In this document: positions 45,755 through 52,449 of the stretch, piece after piece | Layout: each line of letters starts with the position of its first letter | Position numbering within the stretch: position 1 is the stretch's first letter | Assembly: GCF_029623955.1 (NCBI RefSeq) | Contig: NZ_JARSBP010000008.1 | Span: forward strand, 124,001 to 188,000 | Reading direction: 5' to 3' | From: Mycobacterium sp. 236(2023) | Lineage (GTDB): Bacteria > Actinomycetota > Actinomycetes > Mycobacteriales > Mycobacteriaceae | Length of the DNA stretch: 64,000 nt | The notes under the pieces: generated by a model | What the model saw: only the letters and a program-made list of their open reading frames with translations | What the model was told of the DNA's origin: nothing | The model's database searches: none | Made by a program: the position numbers and the translations under genes

Positions 45755-46555
45755 ATGGCATCTCCGGCACTGACTGCAGCTCCCACGACAGCGGAGCGAA
45801 TTCGCAGCGCGTGCGTGCGGGCAGGCGGCGCGATGCTGGCCGTCGAAGGGCTCGATCCGGCGGCCACTCCCGTCCACCACCTCCTCGACGACGGCTCCTT
45901 CGCCATCACCGTGCCGGTCGGCGGAGCCCTCGCTGCGACGGTCGTGTCGGCGGGCAATGCCGGCATCCAGGCAGTCCTGGAGATGACCGACTACGCCCCG
46001 CTGCCGCTTCGAGAGCCGGTGCGCTCCCTGGTGTGGATCCAGGGCAGGCTGCGCGACGTGCCGATGAGCGAGGTGCCCGCCCTGCTCGATCTGATCGCCG
46101 CCGCCGACCCGAATCCGGCACTGCTGCAGGTCAATTCCGGGCCCGCACAGGCAGAAGGCGATACCCGCTACGCGCTGATGCGGCTCGAGATCGAATCCGT
46201 GGTGGTCGCCGATTCCACCGGAGCCGAATCCGTGGCGCTCGGCGCGCTGCTGGGCGCGAGCCCGGATCCGTTCTGCGCCATGGAGTCCTGCTGGCTGCAG
46301 CACATGGAGTCGGCGCACCGCGACGTCGTGGAACGCCTCGCCACCCGGCTGCCCACGTCGCTGCGCCACGGTCGCGTCCGCCCGCTCGGCCTGGACCGGT
46401 ACGGCGTCCAGTTGCGCGTAGAAGGCGAGGACGGCGACCACGACGTGCGTCTGTCCTTCGCCAAGCCGGTCGACGACGTCACGGGTCTGAGCCAGGCTAT
46501 CCGCGTGTTGATGGGCTGCCCGTTTCTGAACGGGCTGCGCGCCCGCGGCGCGTGA
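45755..46555 (+). CDS. DUF2470 domain protein, iron-regulated (Rv3839 homologue)
   Basis: A 266-residue protein. The N-terminal half resembles a split-barrel flavin/pyridoxamine-oxidase-like fold; the C-terminal half (from about 170: PFCAMESCWLQHMESAHRDVV, then VRPLGLDRYGVQLRV) is a DUF2470 domain, found in HugZ-type haem-utilisation proteins. Iron control supports a haem or iron role, but enzyme activity is not shown. The open frame starts at TTG 45740; I use ATG 45755 because AAAGG lies 7 nt upstream and the IdeR box ends 19 bp before. It is cytoplasmic. Confidence 0.85.
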   Translation: MASPALTAAPTTAERIRSACVRAGGAMLAVEGLDPAATPVHHLLDDGSFAITVPVGGALAATVVSAGNAGIQAVLEMTDYAPLPLREPVRSLVWIQGRLRDVPMSEVPALLDLIAAADPNPALLQVNSGPAQAEGDTRYALMRLEIESVVVADSTGAESVALGALLGASPDPFCAMESCWLQHMESAHRDVVERLATRLPTSLRHGRVRPLGLDRYGVQLRVEGEDGDHDVRLSFAKPVDDVTGLSQAIRVLMGCPFLNGLRARGA

Positions 46556-46586
46556 GCGCCAAAAGTACTTGAGCGCGTGAGGCCGC

Positions 46587-46592
46587 TACCGT
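46587..46592 (+). promoter_or_regulatory. Leaderless -10 element of the CPBP gene (TACCGT)
   Basis: TACCGT lies 7 nt before the GTG at 46600. Confidence 0.4.
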
Positions 46593-46599
46593 AGCTGCG

Positions 46600-47367
46600 G
46601 TGAGCGCGACCGATGACGACCTGACGAGCGATCAGCGGCGCGGCCTTCGCATCGAGATCGCTGTCGTGCTGGCGGTCACCTTCGGCCTCAGCGCCTACAG
46701 CGCACTCCTTCGACTTGTCGAGGGCGTCCTGCTCGGCCTGTCCGGCCGAACGGTGGCGCTCAACCCGAAGCGCTCCCCCATCGACCTGATCGACCTCGGC
46801 CTCAACCTGGCGAGCCTGGCGCAACTGCTGGCGTGGGGAGCGCTGGCGATCTACCTGTTGTGGCGCGGCGGCGACGGCCCCGAGCGGATCGGTCTCACCC
46901 GAATCCGTTGGCGGCGGGACATTCTCGGCGGTGTCGGGCTCGCGATGCTGATCGGCGTTCCAGGCCTGGCGCTCTACCAGATCGCCAGGATCATCAGGAT
47001 CAACGCCTCCGTCGAACCCGCCGAACTCAACGACACCTGGTGGCGCATCCCGCTTCTGCTGTTGTTGGCCTTCGGCAACGGGTGGGCCGAAGAAGTCATC
47101 GTCGTGGGATTTCTGCTCACCCGATTGCGCCAGCTGAAGCTCAATCCCTGGGCAGCCCTGATCGTCTCGAGCCTGCTACGCGGTGCGTACCACCTGTATC
47201 AGGGATTCGGAGCGGGGCTCGGCAACGTCGCGATGGGGCTCGTGTTCGGTTACTACTGGCAACGGACCGGTCGGCTGTGGCCGTTGATCATCGCGCACAC
47301 GCTCATCGACGTCGTCGCTTTCGTCGGCTATTCACTCCTGGCGGGTCGGCTCGGCTGGCTGGCCTGA
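46600..47367 (+). CDS. CPBP-family intramembrane metalloprotease
   Basis: A 255-residue polytopic membrane protein with the CPBP (Abi/CAAX) signature: the diacidic GWAEEVIVVGFLLTR motif (Glu164, Glu165), a His in RGAYHLYQG (about 198) and a late His in IIAHTLIDVV (about 237). About six to seven hydrophobic helices. The family contains site-2-type and Rce1-like proteases; bacterial members act in bacteriocin immunity or protein processing. The typical FRG after EE is replaced by VGF-like sequence, so activity is likely but not certain. The GTG start at 46600 has a leaderless -10 upstream. It is 17 bp from the LCP gene. Confidence 0.85.
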   Translation: MSATDDDLTSDQRRGLRIEIAVVLAVTFGLSAYSALLRLVEGVLLGLSGRTVALNPKRSPIDLIDLGLNLASLAQLLAWGALAIYLLWRGGDGPERIGLTRIRWRRDILGGVGLAMLIGVPGLALYQIARIIRINASVEPAELNDTWWRIPLLLLLAFGNGWAEEVIVVGFLLTRLRQLKLNPWAALIVSSLLRGAYHLYQGFGAGLGNVAMGLVFGYYWQRTGRLWPLIIAHTLIDVVAFVGYSLLAGRLGWLA

Positions 47368-47372
47368 GCGCG

Positions 47373-47378
47373 TACATT
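47373..47378 (+). promoter_or_regulatory. Leaderless -10 element of the LCP gene (TACATT)
   Basis: TACATT lies 6 nt before the GTG at 47385; its first bases are just after the CPBP stop. Confidence 0.45.
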
Positions 47379-47384
47379 TCGATC

Positions 47385-48629
47385 GTGACCGACAAGCGGC
47401 CGCCTTTTCCCGGGCCGGTTCCGCCGCCCCCGCGGGGAACCCCGAACCGCCGCGAGCCGTCTCAGGTGATCCGACGCGACCCGAACCAGCGTCCGCTCAA
47501 TCCGAACCAGCGTCCGCCGTGGCCACCCAATCCGCCCACACCGCAGCGCAGGCCCGCACCGCCGCGGCAGGCACCTCCCCCACCACCGCCACCACCTCGG
47601 CCAACGCGGCGCCCGACGCCACCACCTCCGGCACCACACGTACCGCCCGCGGCGCGGAAGAAACCCCGGCGTATCCGCCGCTGGTTCCGCATCGCGCTCG
47701 TCTGCCTGCTGCTGGTCGTCGTCGGCGGCGTCGCGCTCGGCGTGTGGGTCGATTCGTCGTTGACCCGGATTCCGGCGCTCACCGACTACGCCGACCGACC
47801 CGCCGAGGGGCAGGGCACGACGTGGCTGCTCGTCGGCTCCGACGGCCGGGAAGGCCTCACGCCGGAGCAGCAGGCGGACCTCACCACCGGCGGCGATCTG
47901 GGCGCCAGCCGCACCGACACGATCCTGCTGGTGCATCTTCCCGGCCTGATGTCCGACACCCCGGCGACGATGGTCTCGATACCCCGCGACTCGTACGTCC
48001 CGATCCCCGGATACGGCGACGACAAGATCAACGCGGCGTTCTCGGTCGGCGGTCCGCAGCTGCTGGCCCAAACCGTCGAGTTGGCCACCGGGTTGCGCAT
48101 CGACCACTACGCCGAGGTGGGGTTCGGCGGCTTCGCCGGACTCGTCGACGCCGTCGGCGGTGTGACGATGTGTCCGACCGAGCCGATCAGCGATCCGCTG
48201 GCGGGCATCGATCTTCCGGCGGGATGCCAGGAGCTCGACGGACGCAACGCCCTGGGCTTCGTCCGTTCCCGTGCCACACCGCGCGCCGACCTCGATCGGA
48301 TGGTCAACCAGCGACAGTTCATGTCGGCCCTCGTCGAGCGGGCCTCCAGCCCGGCCGTGCTGCTCAATCCACTGCGGTGGTATCCACTGGCCAGCGCCGC
48401 AGCGGACACGCTCACCGTCAACGAAGGCGACCACATCTGGGACCTGGCCCGGCTGGGATGGGCGCTGCGCGGCGCCTTCACGAACGTCACCGTGCCCATC
48501 GGCGAATTCACCGACAACGGGTCCGGGTCGATCGTGGTGTGGGACAGCGGGGCGGCCGAGCAGCTGTTCGGCGCGCTGGCGTCGGACTCCGCCGTGCCGC
48601 AATCCGTGCTCGACGCCGCCAACCCCTAG
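47385..48629 (+). CDS. LytR-CpsA-Psr (LCP) family cell-wall ligase
   Basis: A 414-residue membrane-anchored LCP protein. A cytoplasmic Pro/Arg-rich tail of about 95 residues precedes one transmembrane helix (about 103-125). The LCP domain follows, with GASRTDTILLVHL (about 180), VSIPRDSYVPIPGYG and ALGFVRSRATPRADLDR, which contain the Asp/Arg residues that bind polyprenyl pyrophosphate. LCP proteins attach glycopolymers to peptidoglycan; in mycobacteria this is arabinogalactan. An open frame runs back to 46833 inside the CPBP gene, but GTG at 47385 has a good -10 upstream. The H37Rv equivalent (Rv3840) is recalled as much shorter. Confidence 0.88.
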   Translation: MTDKRPPFPGPVPPPPRGTPNRREPSQVIRRDPNQRPLNPNQRPPWPPNPPTPQRRPAPPRQAPPPPPPPPRPTRRPTPPPPAPHVPPAARKKPRRIRRWFRIALVCLLLVVVGGVALGVWVDSSLTRIPALTDYADRPAEGQGTTWLLVGSDGREGLTPEQQADLTTGGDLGASRTDTILLVHLPGLMSDTPATMVSIPRDSYVPIPGYGDDKINAAFSVGGPQLLAQTVELATGLRIDHYAEVGFGGFAGLVDAVGGVTMCPTEPISDPLAGIDLPAGCQELDGRNALGFVRSRATPRADLDRMVNQRQFMSALVERASSPAVLLNPLRWYPLASAAADTLTVNEGDHIWDLARLGWALRGAFTNVTVPIGEFTDNGSGSIVVWDSGAAEQLFGALASDSAVPQSVLDAANP

Positions 48630-48667
48630 CGTCAGCAAACTTTGTAGCATGAGTCACACTGGGCTTC

Positions 48668-48706
48668 CTAACTAAGGATAACCTCGCCTGCATTAGGCTG
48701 ACCTTC
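48668..48706 (+). promoter_or_regulatory. Tandem IdeR-box-like sites upstream of bfrB
   Basis: Two 19-bp IdeR-like sites (48668-48686 and 48688-48706), each about 12/19 to the consensus with intact cores (AAGGATAACCT; TTAGGCTGACCT), start 20 bp apart. They end just upstream of the -35 candidate, the geometry expected for activation by IdeR-iron. Confidence 0.65.
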
Positions 48707-48707
48707 G

Positions 48708-48737
48708 ATGACAATAGCCCCTGAGCTGCTATATCTT
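48708..48737 (+). promoter_or_regulatory. bfrB: bfrB promoter: ATGACA -18- TATCTT, leaderless
   Basis: A -35 candidate ATGACA (48708-48713), 18-bp spacer and -10 TATCTT (48732-48737) end 6 nt before the bfrB ATG, predicting a leaderless ferritin mRNA. Confidence 0.5.
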
Positions 48738-48743
48738 CGTCGC

Positions 48744-49298
48744 ATGACAACTTCATCGTCCATCGACGCCATCGATACCAAGTTCCACGGGCTGCTCAAC
48801 GACCAAGTGCGTAGCGAACTCGGAGCGTCGCAGCAGTACCTCGCCATCGCCGTGTATTTCGACAGCGCCGACCTCCCGCAGCTGGCGTCGCTCTTCTATC
48901 GCCAGTCGGTCGAGGAGCGCAATCACGCGATGATGCTCGTGCAGTACCTGATCGACCGTGGTGTCGCCACCGAGATCCCCGCCGTCGACCCGGTGCGCAA
49001 CACCTTCGAAACTCCCCACGATGCGATCAGCCTGGCCCTGAACCTCGAGCGCTCCGTCACCGAGCAGATCAGCAGGCTCGCCGCGACCGCCCGCGACGAG
49101 GGCGACTACCTCGGTGAACAGTTCATCCAGTGGTTCCTCAAGGAGCAGGTCGAAGAGGTCGCCCAGATGACGACGCTGGTGCGCGTCGCCGAACGTGCCG
49201 GCGCCGACCTCTTCCACCTCGAGGACTTCGTTGCTCGCGAGATCTCGGCGCCCAAGGGTGACCCGGCGGCCCCCAAGGCCGCAGGTGGCGCGCTCTAA
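48744..49298 (+). CDS. bfrB: Ferritin BfrB
   Basis: A 184-residue ferritin storing iron as a mineral core. Ferroxidase-centre residues are in place: Glu25, Tyr32, Glu58 and His61 (VEERNHAMM), with later Glu in NLERSVTEQ and GEQFIQWFLKEQVEE. No haem-binding Met of bacterioferritin is obvious, which fits BfrB (non-haem ferritin). I reject the upstream ATG at 48708, which lies beside the IdeR boxes, for ATG 48744; this matches the recalled M. tuberculosis N terminus and length (181). It directly abuts the stop of convergent glpQ1. Confidence 0.96.
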   Translation: MTTSSSIDAIDTKFHGLLNDQVRSELGASQQYLAIAVYFDSADLPQLASLFYRQSVEERNHAMMLVQYLIDRGVATEIPAVDPVRNTFETPHDAISLALNLERSVTEQISRLAATARDEGDYLGEQFIQWFLKEQVEEVAQMTTLVRVAERAGADLFHLEDFVAREISAPKGDPAAPKAAGGAL

Positions 49299-50120
49299 CT
49301 AGTCGCGACCCGCACCGGTCAGACCGTTCTGCAGCCAGGCCTTGGTGCGGCCCGGATGGTTCGTCGCTATCCAGGCCACACCGAGGTCTCTGCAGTATTG
49401 GACGTCTTCGTAGTGGTCGACGGTCCAGCAGTACAGCGCGCGGCCCTGTGCCGCAGCACGGTCCACCAGTTCCGGGTATTCGCGCAACGTCGCGATCGAC
49501 GGGCCGACCGCCGTCGCCCCGACCGTCGTCGCGGCGCTGCCCCCCAGATAACGCGATGTCTCACCGAGCAGCACCGTGGGGAGCATCGGCGCAGCCCGGC
49601 GGATCCGCCAGACAGCCGCCGCCGAGAACGACATCACCACCGCGCGCGACATGTCGGCCGATGCCGGAGATGCGATGCCGTACCGGTGCAGCAGCGCCAG
49701 CACCTTGCTCTCCACCAGGGCGCCGTACCGGACGGGGTGCTTGGTCTCGATGAACATCTTCACCGGCCGGTTGCAGTCCAGGACCAGAGACACCAGGTCG
49801 TCGAGCGTGAGCAGTCCGGTATCGCCCTGGCTGCCGTCTTCGCGCCGGCTCGGATGCCAGGCGCCGTAGTCGAGTTCTCGCAGCTGGGCGAGCGTCATCT
49901 CGCTGACCAGGCCCGTCCCGGTCGAGGTCCGGTCCAGCCTGCGGTCATGCACGCAGACGAGGTGACCATCCTTGGTGAGGCGGACGTCGCACTCGACGGC
50001 GTCGGCGCCCTCCTCCAGGGCGAGCTCGTAAGCGGCCCGGGTGTGCTCCGGCAGCTCCGCCGAGGCACCTCGGTGGGCAACCACGAAGGGATGGCCGCCG
50101 AACGTCTCGTCGGAGCTCAT
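49299..50120 (-). CDS. glpQ1: Glycerophosphodiester phosphodiesterase GlpQ1
   Basis: A 273-residue GDPD enzyme releasing glycerol-3-phosphate from glycerophosphodiesters. The TIM-barrel catalytic residues are His16-Arg17 (AHRGAS), Glu43 and Asp45 (VECDVR) and His58 (CVHD). Later elements are KMFIETKHPVRY and ATNHPGR. No signal peptide. The frame opens at 50162, but ATG 50120 gives the M. tuberculosis length (274) and follows the upstream stop by 4 bp. It is likely co-transcribed with the zinc-ribbon membrane protein. Confidence 0.93.
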   Translation of the reverse strand: MSSDETFGGHPFVVAHRGASAELPEHTRAAYELALEEGADAVECDVRLTKDGHLVCVHDRRLDRTSTGTGLVSEMTLAQLRELDYGAWHPSRREDGSQGDTGLLTLDDLVSLVLDCNRPVKMFIETKHPVRYGALVESKVLALLHRYGIASPASADMSRAVVMSFSAAAVWRIRRAAPMLPTVLLGETSRYLGGSAATTVGATAVGPSIATLREYPELVDRAAAQGRALYCWTVDHYEDVQYCRDLGVAWIATNHPGRTKAWLQNGLTGAGRD

Positions 50121-50124
50121 ACCG

Positions 50125-51138
50125 CTATGCTGCCGGGTTCTCCCCGTCCCGCTCAACTGCACGCGCGGGTTCGTCGGAATTCTCGACGGATGCGACCATC
50201 ACCCACCGCCTCGACGGCGCCGCCACGGGTTGGCGCTCGAAACCGAGGAACACCTGCAGCACGAGCAGCAGGGCCGCGACCGCGAACAGGTAGGCCACGA
50301 TCGTCGTGACGGTGTTGTTGGCAATGCCTTGGGGGTCGGTCGTGAAACTCGTCGCGATCGAGAAGACCGAGACCGCGGTGCTGGCGACCCAGACCACCCA
50401 CCACACCAGAATCGGCCGGTGCAGCCAGCGCAGCCGGGCCTCGGTGTCGGCGAGCTCGATCACGTACACCGGGGCCCACAGCAGGTTGGCCAGCGGAATC
50501 AGGCAGCCGAGCCACAGCTCCACTGCCGAGCGGGGATCTGGCCGTCCCTGGTGAGCAAAGGCGGCAGCCCGGCGGGAGATCAGCCAGCTGGTCAGGATCA
50601 GCGCAGAGGCCACCGTCATGAAGGCCGCGATGACGCTGATCGCCACCCCACCCCAGGTCGCGATCGCGGCGACCCACGGATTCAGCAGAACCGTCCGGTT
50701 GATGATCAGCAAGATGTAGCGGACCAGGTGCATGAACGCTGCGACGCCCAGGGCGGCCATCGTCAGAACGAGCATCGTGCGGACCGACTTCGCCGACGGG
50801 CCCTTGCGCTCCGTCGCGTGCTGGACGGGGGCGTCGAAATGTTCGGCCAGCCCCCATCGGGGGGTGCTGAGGTACCGCGGGGTGGGCCCGAGGTCGCGAC
50901 GACCGCGCCGCGGCTGCGGCGGCGCACCCGGACGAACCGCGACCCACCGGTAGCCCGCCGGAGCGGGCGGACCTTGGCGGCCGCCCTGTTGCGGTGGCGG
51001 CGCCTGCCGCTGGTCCCAGCCCTGCCCGGGAGCGTGGCCCGAAGGAGCGAGCAGCGTGCCGTGACAGCGCGGGCACCAGACCCGCTGCCGGTCGCGCACG
51101 TTCCACCGCGTCCCGCATTGGGAACACACTTGGATCAT
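50125..51138 (-). CDS. Zinc-ribbon membrane protein with DUF4328 (Rv3843c homologue)
   Basis: A 337-residue membrane protein. The N terminus is a zinc ribbon, CSQCG (5-9) with CPRCH about 14 residues on. A Pro/Gln/Arg-rich linker follows (about 35-100), then five or six hydrophobic helices of DUF4328 type. Its function is unknown. The cytoplasmic zinc ribbon suggests binding to a protein or nucleic acid near the membrane. It starts ATG at 51138 and runs into glpQ1 4 bp later, so the two are probably one operon. Confidence 0.83.
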   Translation of the reverse strand: MIQVCSQCGTRWNVRDRQRVWCPRCHGTLLAPSGHAPGQGWDQRQAPPPQQGGRQGPPAPAGYRWVAVRPGAPPQPRRGRRDLGPTPRYLSTPRWGLAEHFDAPVQHATERKGPSAKSVRTMLVLTMAALGVAAFMHLVRYILLIINRTVLLNPWVAAIATWGGVAISVIAAFMTVASALILTSWLISRRAAAFAHQGRPDPRSAVELWLGCLIPLANLLWAPVYVIELADTEARLRWLHRPILVWWVVWVASTAVSVFSIATSFTTDPQGIANNTVTTIVAYLFAVAALLLVLQVFLGFERQPVAAPSRRWVMVASVENSDEPARAVERDGENPAA

Positions 51139-51152
51139 CGGACCAGCCTAAT

Positions 51153-51506
51153 TCAGACCGTTCCGGCGCCTCCGCCGTCGGTGATCACCGGACGTCCCGC
51201 TCCGGCCCAGGCCAGCATGCCGCCGGTGACGTTCACTGGCTCGAACCCGTTGCGGGCCAGATACTGCGCGACGCGTTGCGAACGGCCGCCCGCGTGACAG
51301 ACCACGAACAGCTGCGAGTCGGTGTCGATCTCGGCCAGCCGGGCGGGGATGTCGCCCATCGGAATGTGCTGGGCCCCTGGCGCGTGTCCACGCTGCCATT
51401 CGTCATCTTCACGCACGTCGAGCAGAACGATGGTTTCGTCGCCGGATCCGCCGAAGTTGAGCGGAACGTCGCCGATGGCCACCTGCGGCACGTCGGTGTC
51501 ATCCAT
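51153..51506 (-). CDS. Rhodanese-like sulfurtransferase domain protein
   Basis: A 117-residue single-domain rhodanese with active-site Cys70 in VVCHAGGRSQRVA. It should carry persulfide or act as a thiol relay. The N-terminal signature is LLDVREDDEWQRGHAPGA. An open frame extends upstream to 51848, but that part is low-scoring intergenic sequence with the DnaA-like sites. ATG at 51506 gives the usual single-domain length. It lies 14 bp before the zinc-ribbon gene on the same strand, so it may head that operon. Confidence 0.87.
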   Translation of the reverse strand: MDDTDVPQVAIGDVPLNFGGSGDETIVLLDVREDDEWQRGHAPGAQHIPMGDIPARLAEIDTDSQLFVVCHAGGRSQRVAQYLARNGFEPVNVTGGMLAWAGAGRPVITDGGGAGTV

Positions 51507-51568
51507 GACCTCATGCTGACACGGCCGTGCGACTGCACACCAGCAGCAATACCGATGGCTGTGCCCAG

Positions 51569-51598
51569 CTATCCACAGTTTCCACAGGTTCATCCACA
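51569..51598 (+). promoter_or_regulatory. Three closely spaced DnaA-box-like 9-mers
   Basis: CTATCCACA, GTTTCCACA and TCATCCACA begin at 51569, 51578 and 51590. They differ from TTATCCACA by one, two and one bases. A fourth site, perfect on the minus strand, is at 51659-51667. Confidence 0.55.
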
Positions 51599-51658
51599 GG
51601 CCGACAACCATCTCCGAGCGGCTAATACCAGTCAGTAGCCCTGGACAGCCGTCAACTT

Positions 51659-51667
51659 TGTGGATAA
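51659..51667 (-). promoter_or_regulatory. Perfect DnaA box (TTATCCACA)
   Basis: TTATCCACA on the minus strand is the canonical DnaA 9-mer and completes the cluster at 51569-51598. Confidence 0.6.
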
Positions 51668-51909
51668 CCCGGGCCGGTGGGGTGGTGGTGATCAACAAGG
51701 CGGACTCTGCCCAGAGCGAAATCTCTCGCCGTTCTAAGTTGTTTGTGGCCAATCTGGTTCGTTCGTACCAGTTTTGTGCTCGATTTCTCGGCAGCGAACA
51801 ACAGGCGTTATGATCGCCGTCACACGAGCATTCTGTGATTGATGTCACTGGGCTCGCGGGAACCGTTGAGCTTGGGGAGGTAACGGAGCGTGCAGGTGAG
51901 GAACATCTG

Positions 51910-52068
51910 ATGGCGCAGTCGTCGATGGGGTCGGGATCCGCGTTTCAACCGTCGGACTGGCAAGCCTCTGCCCGCGTGTACACCCGCAGTCAGCTCATGG
52001 CCTGCCTTCGCGCCGGTCTCATCGCTCTTGTGCTCCTCGGCATCCTCGCCCTGATCGTTCTGTACTGA
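51910..52068 (+). CDS. Small single-pass membrane protein
   Basis: 52 residues: a soluble N-terminal part (MAQSSMGSGSAFQPSDWQAS) and one C-terminal transmembrane helix (AGLIALVLLGILALIVLY) ending at the membrane. No known family. The ATG at 51910 has AGGA about 8 nt upstream, which supports translation. It ends 13 bp from the convergent sodX gene. Its position between the DnaA-box region and the superoxide dismutase pair gives no clear clue to role. Confidence 0.6.
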   Translation: MAQSSMGSGSAFQPSDWQASARVYTRSQLMACLRAGLIALVLLGILALIVLY

Positions 52069-52081
52069 CCCCGTCGCGGGC

Positions 52082-52426
52082 CTATCGCGGGCTCCGCACC
52101 GTCCAGATGACCCGGTAGGACCCCGCTGCGGAGACCCATCCGAACTCGCGCGAGTCGGTCGCACCCGGCGCTCCCGCATTGTCGGACAAAGCCTCAAATG
52201 TTGTCCCAGAAGCGGATTCACGCACGCCACCCACGCGTTTGATGAGGTATCGCGTCGAGAGCAGCGGGTCGGGGAAGACGCGCAGCTGGCCTTTCTTCGG
52301 TGTCCCGCACGGCACTGCCAGCAGCCCGTCGCCGGGGCGCAGCGTCGGGCGCATCGAGTCTTCGACGACGACGAAACGGCGCAGGAATCCCCCGGCAGCC
52401 CGGCGGGACCCATGGTTACGCCGCAT
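52082..52426 (-). CDS. sodX: Nickel superoxide dismutase maturation protease (S24/S26 type)
   Basis: A 114-residue soluble signal-peptidase-like protease. The catalytic Ser24 is in VVEDSMRPTLRPGD and the Lys63 base is in STRYLIKRVGG. The NiSOD precursor must lose its N-terminal leader so that His1 and Cys2 are free to bind nickel; this family performs that cut. The neighbour sodN starts 23 bp away on the other strand, which supports the assignment. No transmembrane helix is present, unlike ordinary signal peptidases. The ATG start has TACCCT 6 nt upstream (minus strand), predicting a leaderless mRNA. Confidence 0.88.
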   Translation of the reverse strand: MRRNHGSRRAAGGFLRRFVVVEDSMRPTLRPGDGLLAVPCGTPKKGQLRVFPDPLLSTRYLIKRVGGVRESASGTTFEALSDNAGAPGATDSREFGWVSAAGSYRVIWTVRSPR

Positions 52427-52449
52427 GGCCTAAGGGTAAGTTAAGGCAC
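52427..52449. promoter_or_regulatory. Divergent overlapping leaderless promoters of sodX and sodN
   Basis: The 23 bp between the two start codons hold two -10 candidates: TAAGTT for sodN (52437-52442, 7 nt before ATG) and TACCCT on the minus strand for sodX (52433-52438, 6 nt before ATG). They overlap by 2 bp, so the two promoters may share or compete for polymerase. Confidence 0.5.

Larger units (their letters stand above)
51507..51909. other. 403-bp intergenic region with DnaA-box-like cluster
   Basis: This is a lower-GC, non-coding interval between divergent genes (rhodanese, minus; small membrane protein, plus). It holds four TTATCCACA-like 9-mers: CTATCCACA at 51569-51577, GTTTCCACA at 51578-51586, TCATCCACA at 51590-51598, and a perfect reverse TGTGGATAA at 51659-51667. 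A -10-like TATGAT occurs at 51809-51814 facing the plus gene. Nothing else was recognised. Confidence 0.6.

Noticed and set aside
46833..47384. Long N-terminal extension of the LCP frame
   Set aside because: It lies inside the CPBP gene in another frame; GTG 47385 has a -10 and gives the Pro/Arg-rich N terminus and TM helix.
51507..51848. Upstream extension of the rhodanese frame
   Set aside because: The sequence is intergenic with DnaA-like sites; the extension would add an unrelated Cys/Trp-rich segment before a complete single-domain rhodanese.
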